From positions 1-29,557 of the IMG/VR virus record IMGVR_UViG_3300027974_000118: DNA of 29,557 nucleotides, one strand, 5' to 3'. Made by a program: the position numbers and the translations under genes. Of this stretch, positions 6,160-12,649 are shown piece after piece (the stretch's first letter is position 1; each line of letters starts with the position of its first letter). Origin of the DNA: a virus. A model generated the notes under the pieces. The model was given only the letters and a program-made list of their open reading frames with translations, did no database searches and was not told the origin of the DNA.

Positions 6160-6970
6160 CGTTGGGATTTCCTTTGGCTATTGCATCTGCTTCGGAGAGA
6201 ATCTCTGCTATGATTTCGTTTCTGATGATGTCGTTCTTATAAGGCTTGCCATCTGCTCCGGGCTTGAGGTCTTGCTTGCTCAACCACTCCAAATAATCCA
6301 AGCCCTTGTTTCCGAAGGCGGCGATCTCCCGAAGGGTCGAGCCTTTGTGCTTTCCAAACTTCAACTCCATATCTCTAGGCTCACCACCATTCGTCTTGAC
6401 TGCAACTCCATTCAGCTTGGCCGTGATGTCGGCTAGGTCTGCTTTACTGATTGAGTCTGACTTAACTGTATCTAGCTTAATTGGCTTGGGTGCTGGCTCG
6501 TACTTGTCCGTGTTGATGTCCTCGAACCCGCCGTGTGGAACTTCCTCGGCTGGGGTGGTTGAGAGGCTCTTATCAATCAATACTACGATATGAGCGAAGG
6601 CAGAGCGACAAGCCCTACTGATTGCTCTTGTCTGGCACATCGCTCGCTTGGCATAGGTCGGGCGGCTTGCCCACATAGGCTCATCGTCACCCAAGAACCC
6701 CTCGGCACTTGAGATTACTTGGCCGTTGTCCATTCGCTTCACCTCACCGATGCACCGATAGCCATCTTCGAGACGCTCGACATCTCTTGCAGAGGCCACG
6801 CATCCGTGAGCTACTGCGATTGCTTGCCAGCCCTCAACTCGAACATAGTCCTTCTGGCCTATGCGTTGGCAAGTTTCTTTTACGATGGCTCGACAAGCCC
6901 CAGCCACATCAGTCGCTTGGCGAATGTGGGTCGAGACTCCGTTGCCGTTGGTTACTGCTAGTTCATTCAT
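6143..6970 (-). CDS. Recombination/ssDNA-associated protein with XC-like domain and SSB-like tip
   Basis: The product is 275 aa with AGGAG upstream. Residues about 40-135 ('KDYVRVEGWQAIAVAHG', then 'TYAKRAMCQTRAISRACRSA') match a phage protein type found in replication/recombination modules. A linker follows, then residues 201-232 (MELKFGKHKGSTL to LDYLEWLSKQ), which match the C-terminal domain of exodeoxyribonuclease X-like proteins (DUF3820: FGKHKG...YLEWL). The last residues, NDEIPF, mimic the DDDIPF tip of bacterial SSB, which recruits host repair and replication proteins. A role in binding single-stranded DNA or recruiting partners is inferred. No nuclease active site is seen. Confidence 0.7.
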   Translation of the reverse strand: MNELAVTNGNGVSTHIRQATDVAGACRAIVKETCQRIGQKDYVRVEGWQAIAVAHGCVASARDVERLEDGYRCIGEVKRMDNGQVISSAEGFLGDDEPMWASRPTYAKRAMCQTRAISRACRSAFAHIVVLIDKSLSTTPAEEVPHGGFEDINTDKYEPAPKPIKLDTVKSDSISKADLADITAKLNGVAVKTNGGEPRDMELKFGKHKGSTLREIAAFGNKGLDYLEWLSKQDLKPGADGKPYKNDIIRNEIIAEILSEADAIAKGNPNDEIPF

Positions 6971-6989
6971 TGGTTGTTTCTCCTATTTT

Positions 6990-7205
6990 TTATTGTTTAT
7001 CTTGTCCGTAATCGAATATGCCAAAACCTTCGGCATTTTCTTTTGCGGTTGTGGGTAAGTTCAAACACCTAAAATCATTCCGCTGGTCGAACTCAGTATC
7101 TGGGAAAGCTCCGAACACTCTTACTACCCATTCATCCGTGGTTTCATTTGGCAGCTTTTTATTGGCTGGTTCTTCATACCAGAATGTAGGCAGTTCTTCA
7201 CTCAT
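6990..7205 (-). CDS. Small acidic hypothetical protein
   Basis: The product is 71 aa, acidic and aromatic-rich (MSEELPTFWYEEPANKK, ending 'GFGIFDYGQDKQ'). It overlaps the nuclease-like gene by four bases. No motif is recognised. The acidic character could fit a DNA-mimic or inhibitor protein, but that is speculative. Confidence 0.62.
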   Translation of the reverse strand: MSEELPTFWYEEPANKKLPNETTDEWVVRVFGAFPDTEFDQRNDFRCLNLPTTAKENAEGFGIFDYGQDKQ

Positions 7206-7522
7206 TTTGTAATCCTTTCATTTATGGTTTTTATTATCGGGGAAAGCCACTTGGTGCTGATGTCGTGGGAGGGAACACGAAAAACCAGAATGCCCATTGA
7301 GGCGGCAAGATTGTATTTTTCCATATCATTCAAGAACCCGGTTGGCCTCGTGTGTCTGCCCCTGCTCCACACCCCGCCCTCTAGCTCAATGGCTATGCCC
7401 TCGATGTGGTAATAGTCAAATCTAAATCTTCTGCCATCAGCAAACTTGTATTCCCTTAAAAGCCCCCAACCGCCAAGACTCTTCCAAAGAATCTCAAACT
7501 TGGCCGATGGTGTGAGCTTCAT
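7202..7522 (-). CDS. PD-(D/E)XK-like phage endonuclease
   Basis: The product is 106 aa. The core is 'RRFRFDYYHIEGIAIELEGGVW', where Asp36 and the Glu46/Glu48 pair fit the acidic residues of a PD-(D/E)XK fold, followed by 'GRHTRPTGFLNDMEKYN' and the strand 'GILVFRV'. This pattern is typical of small phage endonucleases related to VSR/DUF559 proteins. The usual Lys of the motif is not obvious (the segment reads ELEGG), as in some VSR-like enzymes. Likely roles are resolution or processing of replication intermediates. It sits between a membrane-protein gene and the acidic 71-aa gene. Confidence 0.72.
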   Translation of the reverse strand: MKLTPSAKFEILWKSLGGWGLLREYKFADGRRFRFDYYHIEGIAIELEGGVWSRGRHTRPTGFLNDMEKYNLAASMGILVFRVPSHDISTKWLSPIIKTINERITK

Positions 7523-7523
7523 T

Positions 7524-7763
7524 TTAGTTACGCCCCACCCAGTTCTTGCTAGGCAAAGTTAGCTCTGGCTGTTTGGGCTGGTTGCCATCGGCCACGATCT
7601 TGTCCAAGCGGTCTAGGTCGGCGGCCACGGACAAATAGAATCTCCTTCTCTCGTAGTTCTGCTGGTCGATGTGCTGGGCAATTAAATAAAGCCCTCGGAC
7701 AATCACAAGCCCCACAAAAATGATGAGGCCAAAGATCACCAGCGTATCCTTTGTTTCTGCCAA
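7524..7763 (-). CDS. Small N-terminally anchored membrane protein
   Basis: The product is 79 aa. Residues about 8-27 (LVIFGLIIFVGLVIVRGLYL) form one transmembrane helix; the rest is a soluble, charged helical tail (QNYERRRFYLSVAADLDRLDKIV) and a Pro/Lys end. It overlaps the end of the ligase-like gene by 28 bases in another frame, and a single base separates it from the next gene. Function is unknown; it could tether a phage complex to the membrane. Confidence 0.68.
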   Translation of the reverse strand: MAETKDTLVIFGLIIFVGLVIVRGLYLIAQHIDQQNYERRRFYLSVAADLDRLDKIVADGNQPKQPELTLPSKNWVGRN

Positions 7764-8305
7764 GCGGGTGAGCAGTAGTTAGGGTTGGTGATGAATGGAT
7801 ACTTGCCATCGTCCATAGCCTTCATCACAAAGCCTTCCCAGATCACTTCACCCGCCTTGTTATTCTGGAAGTTCATCTCTTCCCAGATTGCGTTGATCTT
7901 GTGGTGGGCGAGCTGAACAAAGCGGAGGAGCTTGTTCTGTGGAACATCAAAGGTCACGGCCTCCAAGTGTTCAATCTCCTTCATCCGTTCTGCGTAAGGC
8001 TTGGGGTTGGCGGGGTCGAAGGCATCCATCACTATGATTGTTCCTTTGCCAGTCTTAGTTCGCATCCCCATAATCTCGCAATCAATGTAGGGGGCTTTGA
8101 TGCCAGCATTGGCGAGACGCTCAACCATTAGGTTATGGTTGGATGCAATCTTTCCGTGGCGGTTGTATCCGATGCCAGTCTTTTGATGAAATAAACCTCG
8201 CCAGCCATTAGCCTTGCCTTCGATAGCTGTATATTTTTTGAACTCAATGTGGGATGCTGGAACTGCGGAGGCTTGTGGCCTTGCTGGGAGTGGGAAGGAT
8301 GTCAT
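7736..8305 (-). CDS. Minimal ATP-dependent polynucleotide ligase-like nucleotidyltransferase
   Basis: The product is 189 aa. It shows the nucleotidyltransferase motifs in order: motif I 'EGKANGWRG' at 29-37 (catalytic Lys31, KxNG instead of KxDG), motif III-like 'YIDCEIMGMR' at 73-82 with 'IVMDAFD' at 91-97, motif IV 'WEGFVMK' at 156-162 and motif V-like 'WQKQR' at 182-186. It stops there, so the OB-fold domain of usual DNA ligases is missing. It is probably a DNA or RNA ligase, sealing nicks during replication or repair, but substrate preference cannot be read from the sequence. It overlaps the next gene by 28 bases. Confidence 0.78.
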   Translation of the reverse strand: MTSFPLPARPQASAVPASHIEFKKYTAIEGKANGWRGLFHQKTGIGYNRHGKIASNHNLMVERLANAGIKAPYIDCEIMGMRTKTGKGTIIVMDAFDPANPKPYAERMKEIEHLEAVTFDVPQNKLLRFVQLAHHKINAIWEEMNFQNNKAGEVIWEGFVMKAMDDGKYPFITNPNYCSPAWQKQRIRW

Positions 8306-8343
8306 TGTTTTTTTGTAGGGATTTCGCTGGGTTATGGCAAGAC

Positions 8344-8430
8344 TTATTTTAGGAGTTGCTCAACTATGAAAAGGGTTGAGCCAGCACCTACGATTAGTCC
8401 GACTATGTATGCGATTAGGATTTTGTTCAT
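8344..8430 (-). CDS. Very small membrane peptide (28 aa)
   Basis: The ATG at 8430 gives MNKILIAYIVGLIVGAGSTL and ends FIVEQLLK; almost the whole peptide is one hydrophobic helix with a Gly/Ala face and a Lys near each end. No strong ribosome binding site is visible upstream. It lies in a 209-bp gap that has no other gene. Comparable tiny membrane peptides are common in phages, but existence here rests only on the open frame and its composition. Confidence 0.4.
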   Translation of the reverse strand: MNKILIAYIVGLIVGAGSTLFIVEQLLK

Positions 8431-8514
8431 ACGACAACCCTAACACACTCCCCCAAGTTGTCTAGTCTTTTCTTATCTTATCTTAACGATTGTTTATAAG
8501 TACCTATAAATACG
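8431..8514 (-). promoter_or_regulatory. AT-rich intergenic region with an 18-bp palindrome
   Basis: Directly after the stop of the winged-helix gene lies TTTATAAGTACCTATAAA (8493-8510), an 18-bp palindrome with 8 of 9 pairs matching. It is followed in the transcribed direction by short GATAA direct repeats (about 8468-8482). This is the largest non-coding gap in the replication half. It may be an operator or promoter region for the ligase-side genes. I see no convincing -35/-10 pair. Confidence 0.45.
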
Positions 8515-8790
8515 CTACTTACGAGGTGGCTTTGTGGGTATAATCTTAAACATTTTTAGCTTTCGTAGCAACTTATCTCCATCCTTTGAGGTGATGACGG
8601 ACATCTGCCGAATCATCTCCACCTTCTTTTGTCTATAAAGCGTGTCGAGGTGGCGAGTCGCTGTGTTCATTTTCATTCCCCACTCTTTTGCAATCTCTTC
8701 TCTCGTATAAAATCCCTCTGGTCGTGGCGGTGCTACCTTCGTTCTGATTGCTGTTTCTAAAAGTAGTTGCCAAGGATTTTTAGGTTTCAT
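8515..8790 (-). CDS. Winged-helix DNA-binding protein
   Basis: The product is 91 aa. 'FYTREEIAKEWGMKMNTATRHLDTLYRQKKVEMI' at about 27-60 is a clear winged helix-turn-helix: helix, turn, recognition helix 'NTATRHLDTLYRQ' and start of the wing. The C-terminus is basic. It is probably a transcription regulator. The palindrome at 8493-8510, immediately behind the gene, is a natural candidate target, but binding is not shown by the sequence. The phosphoesterase gene upstream ends two bases before its start. Confidence 0.8.
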   Translation of the reverse strand: MKPKNPWQLLLETAIRTKVAPPRPEGFYTREEIAKEWGMKMNTATRHLDTLYRQKKVEMIRQMSVITSKDGDKLLRKLKMFKIIPTKPPRK

Positions 8791-8791
8791 A

Positions 8792-9532
8792 TCAAAACGA
8801 TTTTATGTTTGTGGGTAGATGAAACTTGTTGCCTCTCTGCCTAGCTTGGAAAACATCGTGGGTCTTGTCGGGGTAGATCATGCCGAAAGCCCAGCCGTGT
8901 TGCCATCGTAGCCTTCGCAACTGGCCTCGGTTATATTCTGGCGTTTTGTTGCAGAGGCATCCGATATTAAACCCGGTGCGAGGGTCAATGGAGACGCTAC
9001 GGAAGTAATCAATAGCGTGGGTATGCCCGAAGATAACATCTCCGTAAGCGTCTGCGTGTTGCTTCCCGCTGTGCATAGCGTGGCCGTAGCCGTGAACGAA
9101 GGAGAGATTGCCACACTTGTAAATGCCGCCGACTGAATCATAGGGGAACATCCTCGCCTTCGTCTCCTTCATTATGAGTTCGATATTCTCAATCCCATCG
9201 TTGGCGTAATCACGAGCCACGCCACTTCGACTATTCCTAGCCATATCATAGATGCGTTCATCGTGGTTTCCCCGCAAAAAGATTCTCTCATCCCCGAACT
9301 TAAAGAACTCTCGAATAAAATCTTCCCCTGCATCCCAATCTTTCTGAAGGCTCGACGCTTGCTCCTCATCCCCTGCCCCTTTTCTTATCGCCCTAAAATC
9401 CCAGAGATCACCAATGCAAACCACCAAGTCGGGCTGATATTCTTTCGTAAAGGCGAGTAGAGCCTTTACCGAAGGGGCATCTTGTTCATCGCCGTGAATG
9501 TCTCCACAAGCAACGAACTTAATTGGCTTCAT
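8792..9532 (-). CDS. Calcineurin-like metallophosphoesterase
   Basis: The product is 246 aa. All metal-binding motifs of the calcineurin-like family are visible in order: 'CGDIHG' at 9-14, 'IGDLWDF' at 40-46, 'RGNHDE' at about 91-96, 'VHGYGH' and 'FGHTHAID' further on. Such phage proteins hydrolyse phosphodiesters or phosphomonoesters using two metal ions; nucleic-acid or nucleotide substrates are most likely here because of the location in the DNA-metabolism block. It overlaps the upstream gene by four bases. The exact substrate cannot be told. Confidence 0.92.
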   Translation of the reverse strand: MKPIKFVACGDIHGDEQDAPSVKALLAFTKEYQPDLVVCIGDLWDFRAIRKGAGDEEQASSLQKDWDAGEDFIREFFKFGDERIFLRGNHDERIYDMARNSRSGVARDYANDGIENIELIMKETKARMFPYDSVGGIYKCGNLSFVHGYGHAMHSGKQHADAYGDVIFGHTHAIDYFRSVSIDPRTGFNIGCLCNKTPEYNRGQLRRLRWQHGWAFGMIYPDKTHDVFQARQRGNKFHLPTNIKSF

Positions 9533-9888
9533 AAGGGGGGTTTAGATTGACCAGTCAATGTTGTGTAAATAAGGTGACAACACTCTCTTGCTCTGGGGTT
9601 TGTCAATGTCTCGTCTGTGCATCCGTCCCTAGCCAATTCCATAACAATGTGCATTTGGGAGCGAAGCGTGAGCAGATAGGTTAGCTGGTCTGTTGCTTCT
9701 TCGATTGCGTTCTCAACAAGTTTTACCGCCGGCATCTCCCAAAGTTTTGTCCCAAAGTTTTCCTCAACCCCACGCTTGTATTTTTTCTCCATCGACTCAA
9801 CCGCCGCAACTTGCAAAGTCGTTAAATGAAGTTCGTGCTTTTTAGTAAAATGCTTTTGGGTTTTCTCCACGCCTTGCTCTAATGTCAT
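9529..9888 (-). CDS. Hypothetical helical protein
   Basis: The product is 119 aa, almost entirely helical, with a likely coiled coil at about 20-45 (TTLQVAAVESMEKKYKRGV) and two Cys near the C-terminus ('CTDETL', 'RECCHLIY'). It is between the endolysin and the phosphoesterase, with a three-base gap and a four-base overlap respectively. I do not recognise the family. The small size and charge suggest a DNA-metabolism accessory. Confidence 0.7.
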   Translation of the reverse strand: MTLEQGVEKTQKHFTKKHELHLTTLQVAAVESMEKKYKRGVEENFGTKLWEMPAVKLVENAIEEATDQLTYLLTLRSQMHIVMELARDGCTDETLTNPRARECCHLIYTTLTGQSKPPL

Positions 9889-9891
9889 CCA

Positions 9892-10398
9892 TTAACGACT
9901 AGACCACGGACGCTTGCTTACTAGAGAAACTTTTTGATTATTCACTTCTTGTTTTTGTGGGGCAATTAACTCTCTCCACCCAGAAATTGTTGCGTCCTCT
10001 AAATGGGGTTGCTCCCAATCGAGATGCCGTAGCTGGTGTTTCTGTGCGATCTTTTGGCAAATCGAATAGGTCTGGTCATCGTCCCAAGAGGCCAATAGAT
10101 TGCCAGTTGGGGTGCGGGATAGGGGAACATAGTCTATTGCGTGTGCCCCCTTGCCTTGGTCAATGTGGAGCGATTGTGGTGGTATCCCGCGAGCGTTTGT
10201 GACCTTTCTCCCTGCCTTGGTGCGTCCTTGGGCATATAGTTCCTCTTGCTCTTGGGGGGTACGCACCGAGCAGTAGATTAAAACTGGAATCTTTTTGGAC
10301 ATTAACTCCGAGTACCAAGCCGCCACCCTCTTGCCGAAACTAGGCTCACACTTTTCGATGTGGCCTCTTGACCTTTCTACCGCCTCCCGAATCGTCAT
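9892..10398 (-). CDS. Endolysin, M15-type L-alanyl-D-glutamate or D-Ala-D-Ala peptidase
   Basis: The product is 168 aa. 'SVRTPQEQEELYAQGRT' at 44-60 and 'KVTNARG' at 65-71 are the classic opening of M15/VanY phage endopeptidases (T5-endolysin type). Zinc-site segments follow: 'SLHIDQGKGAHAIDY' at 76-90 (His78 and Asp89, with a few extra residues compared with the usual SxHxxGxAxD) and 'DWEQPHLE' at 127-134 (His132). It cuts peptide cross-links of peptidoglycan at the end of infection. There is no signal peptide, so export depends on a holin. It overlaps the lipoprotein gene by four bases, and the cassette upstream supplies the other lysis functions. Confidence 0.9.
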   Translation of the reverse strand: MTIREAVERSRGHIEKCEPSFGKRVAAWYSELMSKKIPVLIYCSVRTPQEQEELYAQGRTKAGRKVTNARGIPPQSLHIDQGKGAHAIDYVPLSRTPTGNLLASWDDDQTYSICQKIAQKHQLRHLDWEQPHLEDATISGWRELIAPQKQEVNNQKVSLVSKRPWSSR

Positions 10399-10676
10399 TG
10401 CTGGTCAAGCCTCGACTTGCATCGTTCTGTTTCTTCCATTGATCGAGATAACGCCTTGAGCGTTTGTGCATACAACTCTCGGTATTCTTGTGGGCTGGCT
10501 TTTGCTCGGTCGAGCTTGTCCCATCGCATGATGAAGTCCGAGATCGAGTCTTGGTGTGGCGTTTGCCCAATGTCGTAAGGGCGGGTTGTTACGCACCCAC
10601 AAAGAAAGCTAGCGGCGATGAATCCAAGAATCCACTTCTGCATCTCGTAGACGGCGGTTGTAAGCAATCTCTTCAT
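10395..10676 (-). CDS. Outer-membrane lipoprotein, probable o-spanin (Rz1-like)
   Basis: From the ATG at 10676 (AAGGA upstream) the product is 93 aa: MKRLLTTAVYEMQKW, a hydrophobic segment (ILGFIAASF) and a lipobox LCGC with Cys28 as the likely lipidated residue. An ATG at 10643 would give 82 aa with the same lipobox. The mature part is helical and charged. Its 5' part overlaps the small membrane protein gene at 10609-10770 in another frame, as in known overlapping Rz/Rz1 pairs, and it overlaps the endolysin gene by four bases. It should sit in the outer membrane and act in the last step of lysis. Confidence 0.72.
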   Translation of the reverse strand: MKRLLTTAVYEMQKWILGFIAASFLCGCVTTRPYDIGQTPHQDSISDFIMRWDKLDRAKASPQEYRELYAQTLKALSRSMEETERCKSRLDQQ

Positions 10677-10770
10677 CGTCTCTTTCCTTGCGGGTCTTGG
10701 CTCGATTTTTAAGCCACCAGAAAACAATCCCAACAACTCCTGCAAGCGAGGCGATGGCGGCCTCAAACAT
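10609..10770 (-). CDS. Small inner-membrane protein, probable i-spanin (Rz-like)
   Basis: The ATG at 10770 begins three bases after the stop of the holin-like gene. The 53-aa product starts MFEAAIASLAGVVGIVFWWL, giving one transmembrane helix (about 4-20), followed by a very charged tail (KNRAKTRKERDDEEIAYNRR). A membrane anchor plus charged helical tail, overlapped out of frame by a lipoprotein gene, is the layout of an inner/outer spanin pair. It is short for an i-spanin, so a holin or antiholin role remains possible. Confidence 0.65.
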   Translation of the reverse strand: MFEAAIASLAGVVGIVFWWLKNRAKTRKERDDEEIAYNRRLRDAEVDSWIHRR

Positions 10771-10773
10771 AAC

Positions 10774-10944
10774 CTACTTCTTCGAGAACTTGCTGAGGAA
10801 CGAAACGATCTTTGTTAGGGTCGCCTCCGGCTCGTCACCGGGTATCAAAGAGGCAATCGCAATCACGGCAGAGAGGAGGGCAACCAAAGCACCCACCCAA
10901 GCAAAGATGTCTTGAGACTGAACAAAGGAGAAGAGTTGGTTCAT
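10774..10944 (-). CDS. Small holin-like membrane protein
   Basis: From the ATG at 10944 the product is 56 aa (MNQLFSFVQSQDIFAWVGAL...), with one hydrophobic helix at about 13-34 and a basic C-terminus (KFSKK). A longer frame from 11046 would overlap the upstream gene by 79 bases and adds non-typical sequence, so I reject it. The site before ATG 10944 lacks a clear Shine-Dalgarno sequence. Its place directly upstream of the spanin pair and endolysin makes a holin role likely. Confidence 0.62.
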   Translation of the reverse strand: MNQLFSFVQSQDIFAWVGALVALLSAVIAIASLIPGDEPEATLTKIVSFLSKFSKK

Positions 10945-10967
10945 AAGAGGATGGATAGTGTCAAAGG

Positions 10968-11582
10968 CTACAAAGGATCGCCGGTGCTGGTGTCGTATGT
11001 TCCTCCGTAAGACCACCATTCGGAGGGGACAAGACTTGCCGTACAAGATATAACCTCCGATATATATTCTTGATTACCAAAATAATTAACTGTAATGTCT
11101 AATGTAGACCCTAAAATAGAAATAGGAAATTGAGCGGATGGATAAGTGTTGTTATCCACGCTGAACGAAAATTCTGTGGCAATAGAATAGTCTGAAATAT
11201 TTCCGACCAAGCCAGAATAATATAAATCATCAACTTTTTTATAAAATTGGTCATCAAAACCAACTGGCAAAAAAAATATATCTCCATATTTTCCGCCGTC
11301 GCTTCTTTCAAACCCGTTAATATTGCACACAAGCGTAGACTCTTCCTCGGCATAGCTACGAATGTTTGTAACGGATGCTGTAAATGGAACATCAGTATTT
11401 TCTCCTTCCTCTGGATAATCATAAACCCTGACAACTATATCTGCATTAAAATCCCATGCCCTTACACGCCAATAGGTTTGCATGGCCTCCTCTAAAGACC
11501 AAACTGCAAATTTACTATCCGCACTTTCCTCTATACATTTTGGAAAATACCCGCTTCCTTGTGCAGATAAAACTTTTCCCAT
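10968..11582 (-). CDS. Hypothetical tail-region protein
   Basis: The product is 204 aa, begins MGKVLSAQGSGYFPKC and is beta-rich with many aromatic and acidic residues. It is more AT-rich than neighbouring tail genes. It lies between the NHL propeller gene and the lysis cassette, the usual place for tail-tip or appendage proteins. No domain is recognised. The upstream leader contains AGAAATCCTATG rather than a good ribosome binding site. Confidence 0.7.
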   Translation of the reverse strand: MGKVLSAQGSGYFPKCIEESADSKFAVWSLEEAMQTYWRVRAWDFNADIVVRVYDYPEEGENTDVPFTASVTNIRSYAEEESTLVCNINGFERSDGGKYGDIFFLPVGFDDQFYKKVDDLYYSGLVGNISDYSIATEFSFSVDNNTYPSAQFPISILGSTLDITVNYFGNQEYISEVISCTASLVPSEWWSYGGTYDTSTGDPL

Positions 11583-11605
11583 AGGATTTCTTTAAGGCAA
11601 CTGCC

Positions 11606-12649
11606 CTAGTAAACAGAACTTCGGATAGTGTAATTTCCGGAATCTCCAACAAAGATATTGCCCGCAGAATCTACGGCAATGCTTCTAGGGAGATTGAACC
11701 TAGCGATGTCGCCATTGGCGCTTCCGGTAACACCGGGAGTTCCAGCAAGTGTTGTCACAACCCCTGCACTTGTTACTTTTCGGATTGTGTGGTTGCCTGT
11801 ATCTGCCACCAAAACATTGCCAGCCGTATCTACGGCAACACCATAAGGAAAATTAAACCTAGCGAATGAGCCAGTAGCATCGGCAGTTCCAGTAACGCCC
11901 GCAGTTCCAGCAAGTGTTGTTACTACACCTGCACTTGTTACTTTTCGGATCGTGTGGTTGTTTGTATCTGCAACAAAGATATTGCCCGTGGTATCTACGG
12001 CAATGCCATAAGGATATCGAAACTTAGCGCTTCCGGCTGGGCCGTCGATACTGCCAGCAGAAGTTGTGATTCCAGCTATGGTGGTCACAACCCCTGCGCT
12101 TGTTACTTTTCGGATTGTGTAATTGAATGTATCTGCGACAAAGATATTGCCCGCAGAATCTATGGTAACGCCATAAGGATAACCAAACTTAGCGCCCGTG
12201 CCGGTTCCGTCTGTGCTTCCATCAAAACCCGTCGTTCCGGCTAGGGTAGTTACCACGCCAGCGCTAGTTACTTTTCGGATTGTATAATCCGGCCCATCTC
12301 CGACAAAGACATTGCCTAACGCATCAACGGCAACGCCAGAGGGTGAATAAAATCTAGCGGCTGAGCCAGTTCCATCGATATGGCCGGGAGCGCCCGCAAG
12401 TCCAGCAAGTGTTGTTACAACTCCAGCGCTAGTTACTTTTCGGATTGTAGCGCTACCCGAATCTGCAACAAAGATGTTGCCTGCAGAATCTATGGCAATG
12501 CCCGGTATGCCATTAAATCTAGCGGCAGAGCCAGTGCCATCGGAACTGCCTGAAGAACCCGCACGGCCAGCTAATGTGCCAAAATACTGGCCTATGCTTG
12601 ATTCTGTAATGCTAATTTCAGATAGCGAAACATCAGAAAATCTGCTCAT
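11606..12649 (-). CDS. NHL-repeat beta-propeller, putative receptor-binding tail protein
   Basis: The product is 347 aa. After about 24 N-terminal residues come six repeats on an exact 55-residue period starting at 25, 80, 135, 190, 245 and 300. Each carries the NHL signature: 'GIAIDSAGNIFVADS' with a following 'TIRKVTSAGVVTTLAG'. Six repeats would close a six-bladed propeller. NHL propellers bind proteins, RNA or glycans and some relatives are enzymes, but no catalytic residues are evident here. The gene overlaps the upstream tail gene by four bases, so it is co-expressed with virion genes and probably sits at the tail tip. No signal peptide is seen, against a plain bacterial secreted protein. 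Confidence 0.82.
   Translation of the reverse strand: MSRFSDVSLSEISITESSIGQYFGTLAGRAGSSGSSDGTGSAARFNGIPGIAIDSAGNIFVADSGSATIRKVTSAGVVTTLAGLAGAPGHIDGTGSAARFYSPSGVAVDALGNVFVGDGPDYTIRKVTSAGVVTTLAGTTGFDGSTDGTGTGAKFGYPYGVTIDSAGNIFVADTFNYTIRKVTSAGVVTTIAGITTSAGSIDGPAGSAKFRYPYGIAVDTTGNIFVADTNNHTIRKVTSAGVVTTLAGTAGVTGTADATGSFARFNFPYGVAVDTAGNVLVADTGNHTIRKVTSAGVVTTLAGTPGVTGSANGDIARFNLPRSIAVDSAGNIFVGDSGNYTIRSSVY
11609..12577. repeat. Tandem 165-bp repeats encoding NHL blades
   Basis: Six consecutive units of 165 bp (the last about 144 bp) begin at 12577 and end at 11609. The best-conserved stretch encodes TIRKVTSAGVVTTLAG and is nearly identical at DNA level between units. Such repeats can gain or lose blades by recombination or slippage, altering receptor binding. 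Confidence 0.85.

Noticed and set aside
8306-8514. tRNA or other structured RNA in the 209-bp gap
   Set aside because: No cloverleaf, TPsiC-like arm or CCA end could be found; only the palindrome and a tiny membrane ORF are seen.
10677-10766. TTG start at 10766 for the lipoprotein
   Set aside because: It would bury the signal peptide behind 30 residues and is encoded inside the membrane-protein gene; an ATG with AAGGA lies at 10676.
10945-11046. Longer N-terminus of the holin-like protein from 11046
   Set aside because: It would overlap the upstream tail gene by 79 bases and adds an Arg-rich stretch unlike a small holin.
11609-12577. CRISPR-like regular repeats
   Set aside because: The period is 165 bp, repeats are in frame and encode NHL blades; there are no unique spacers.
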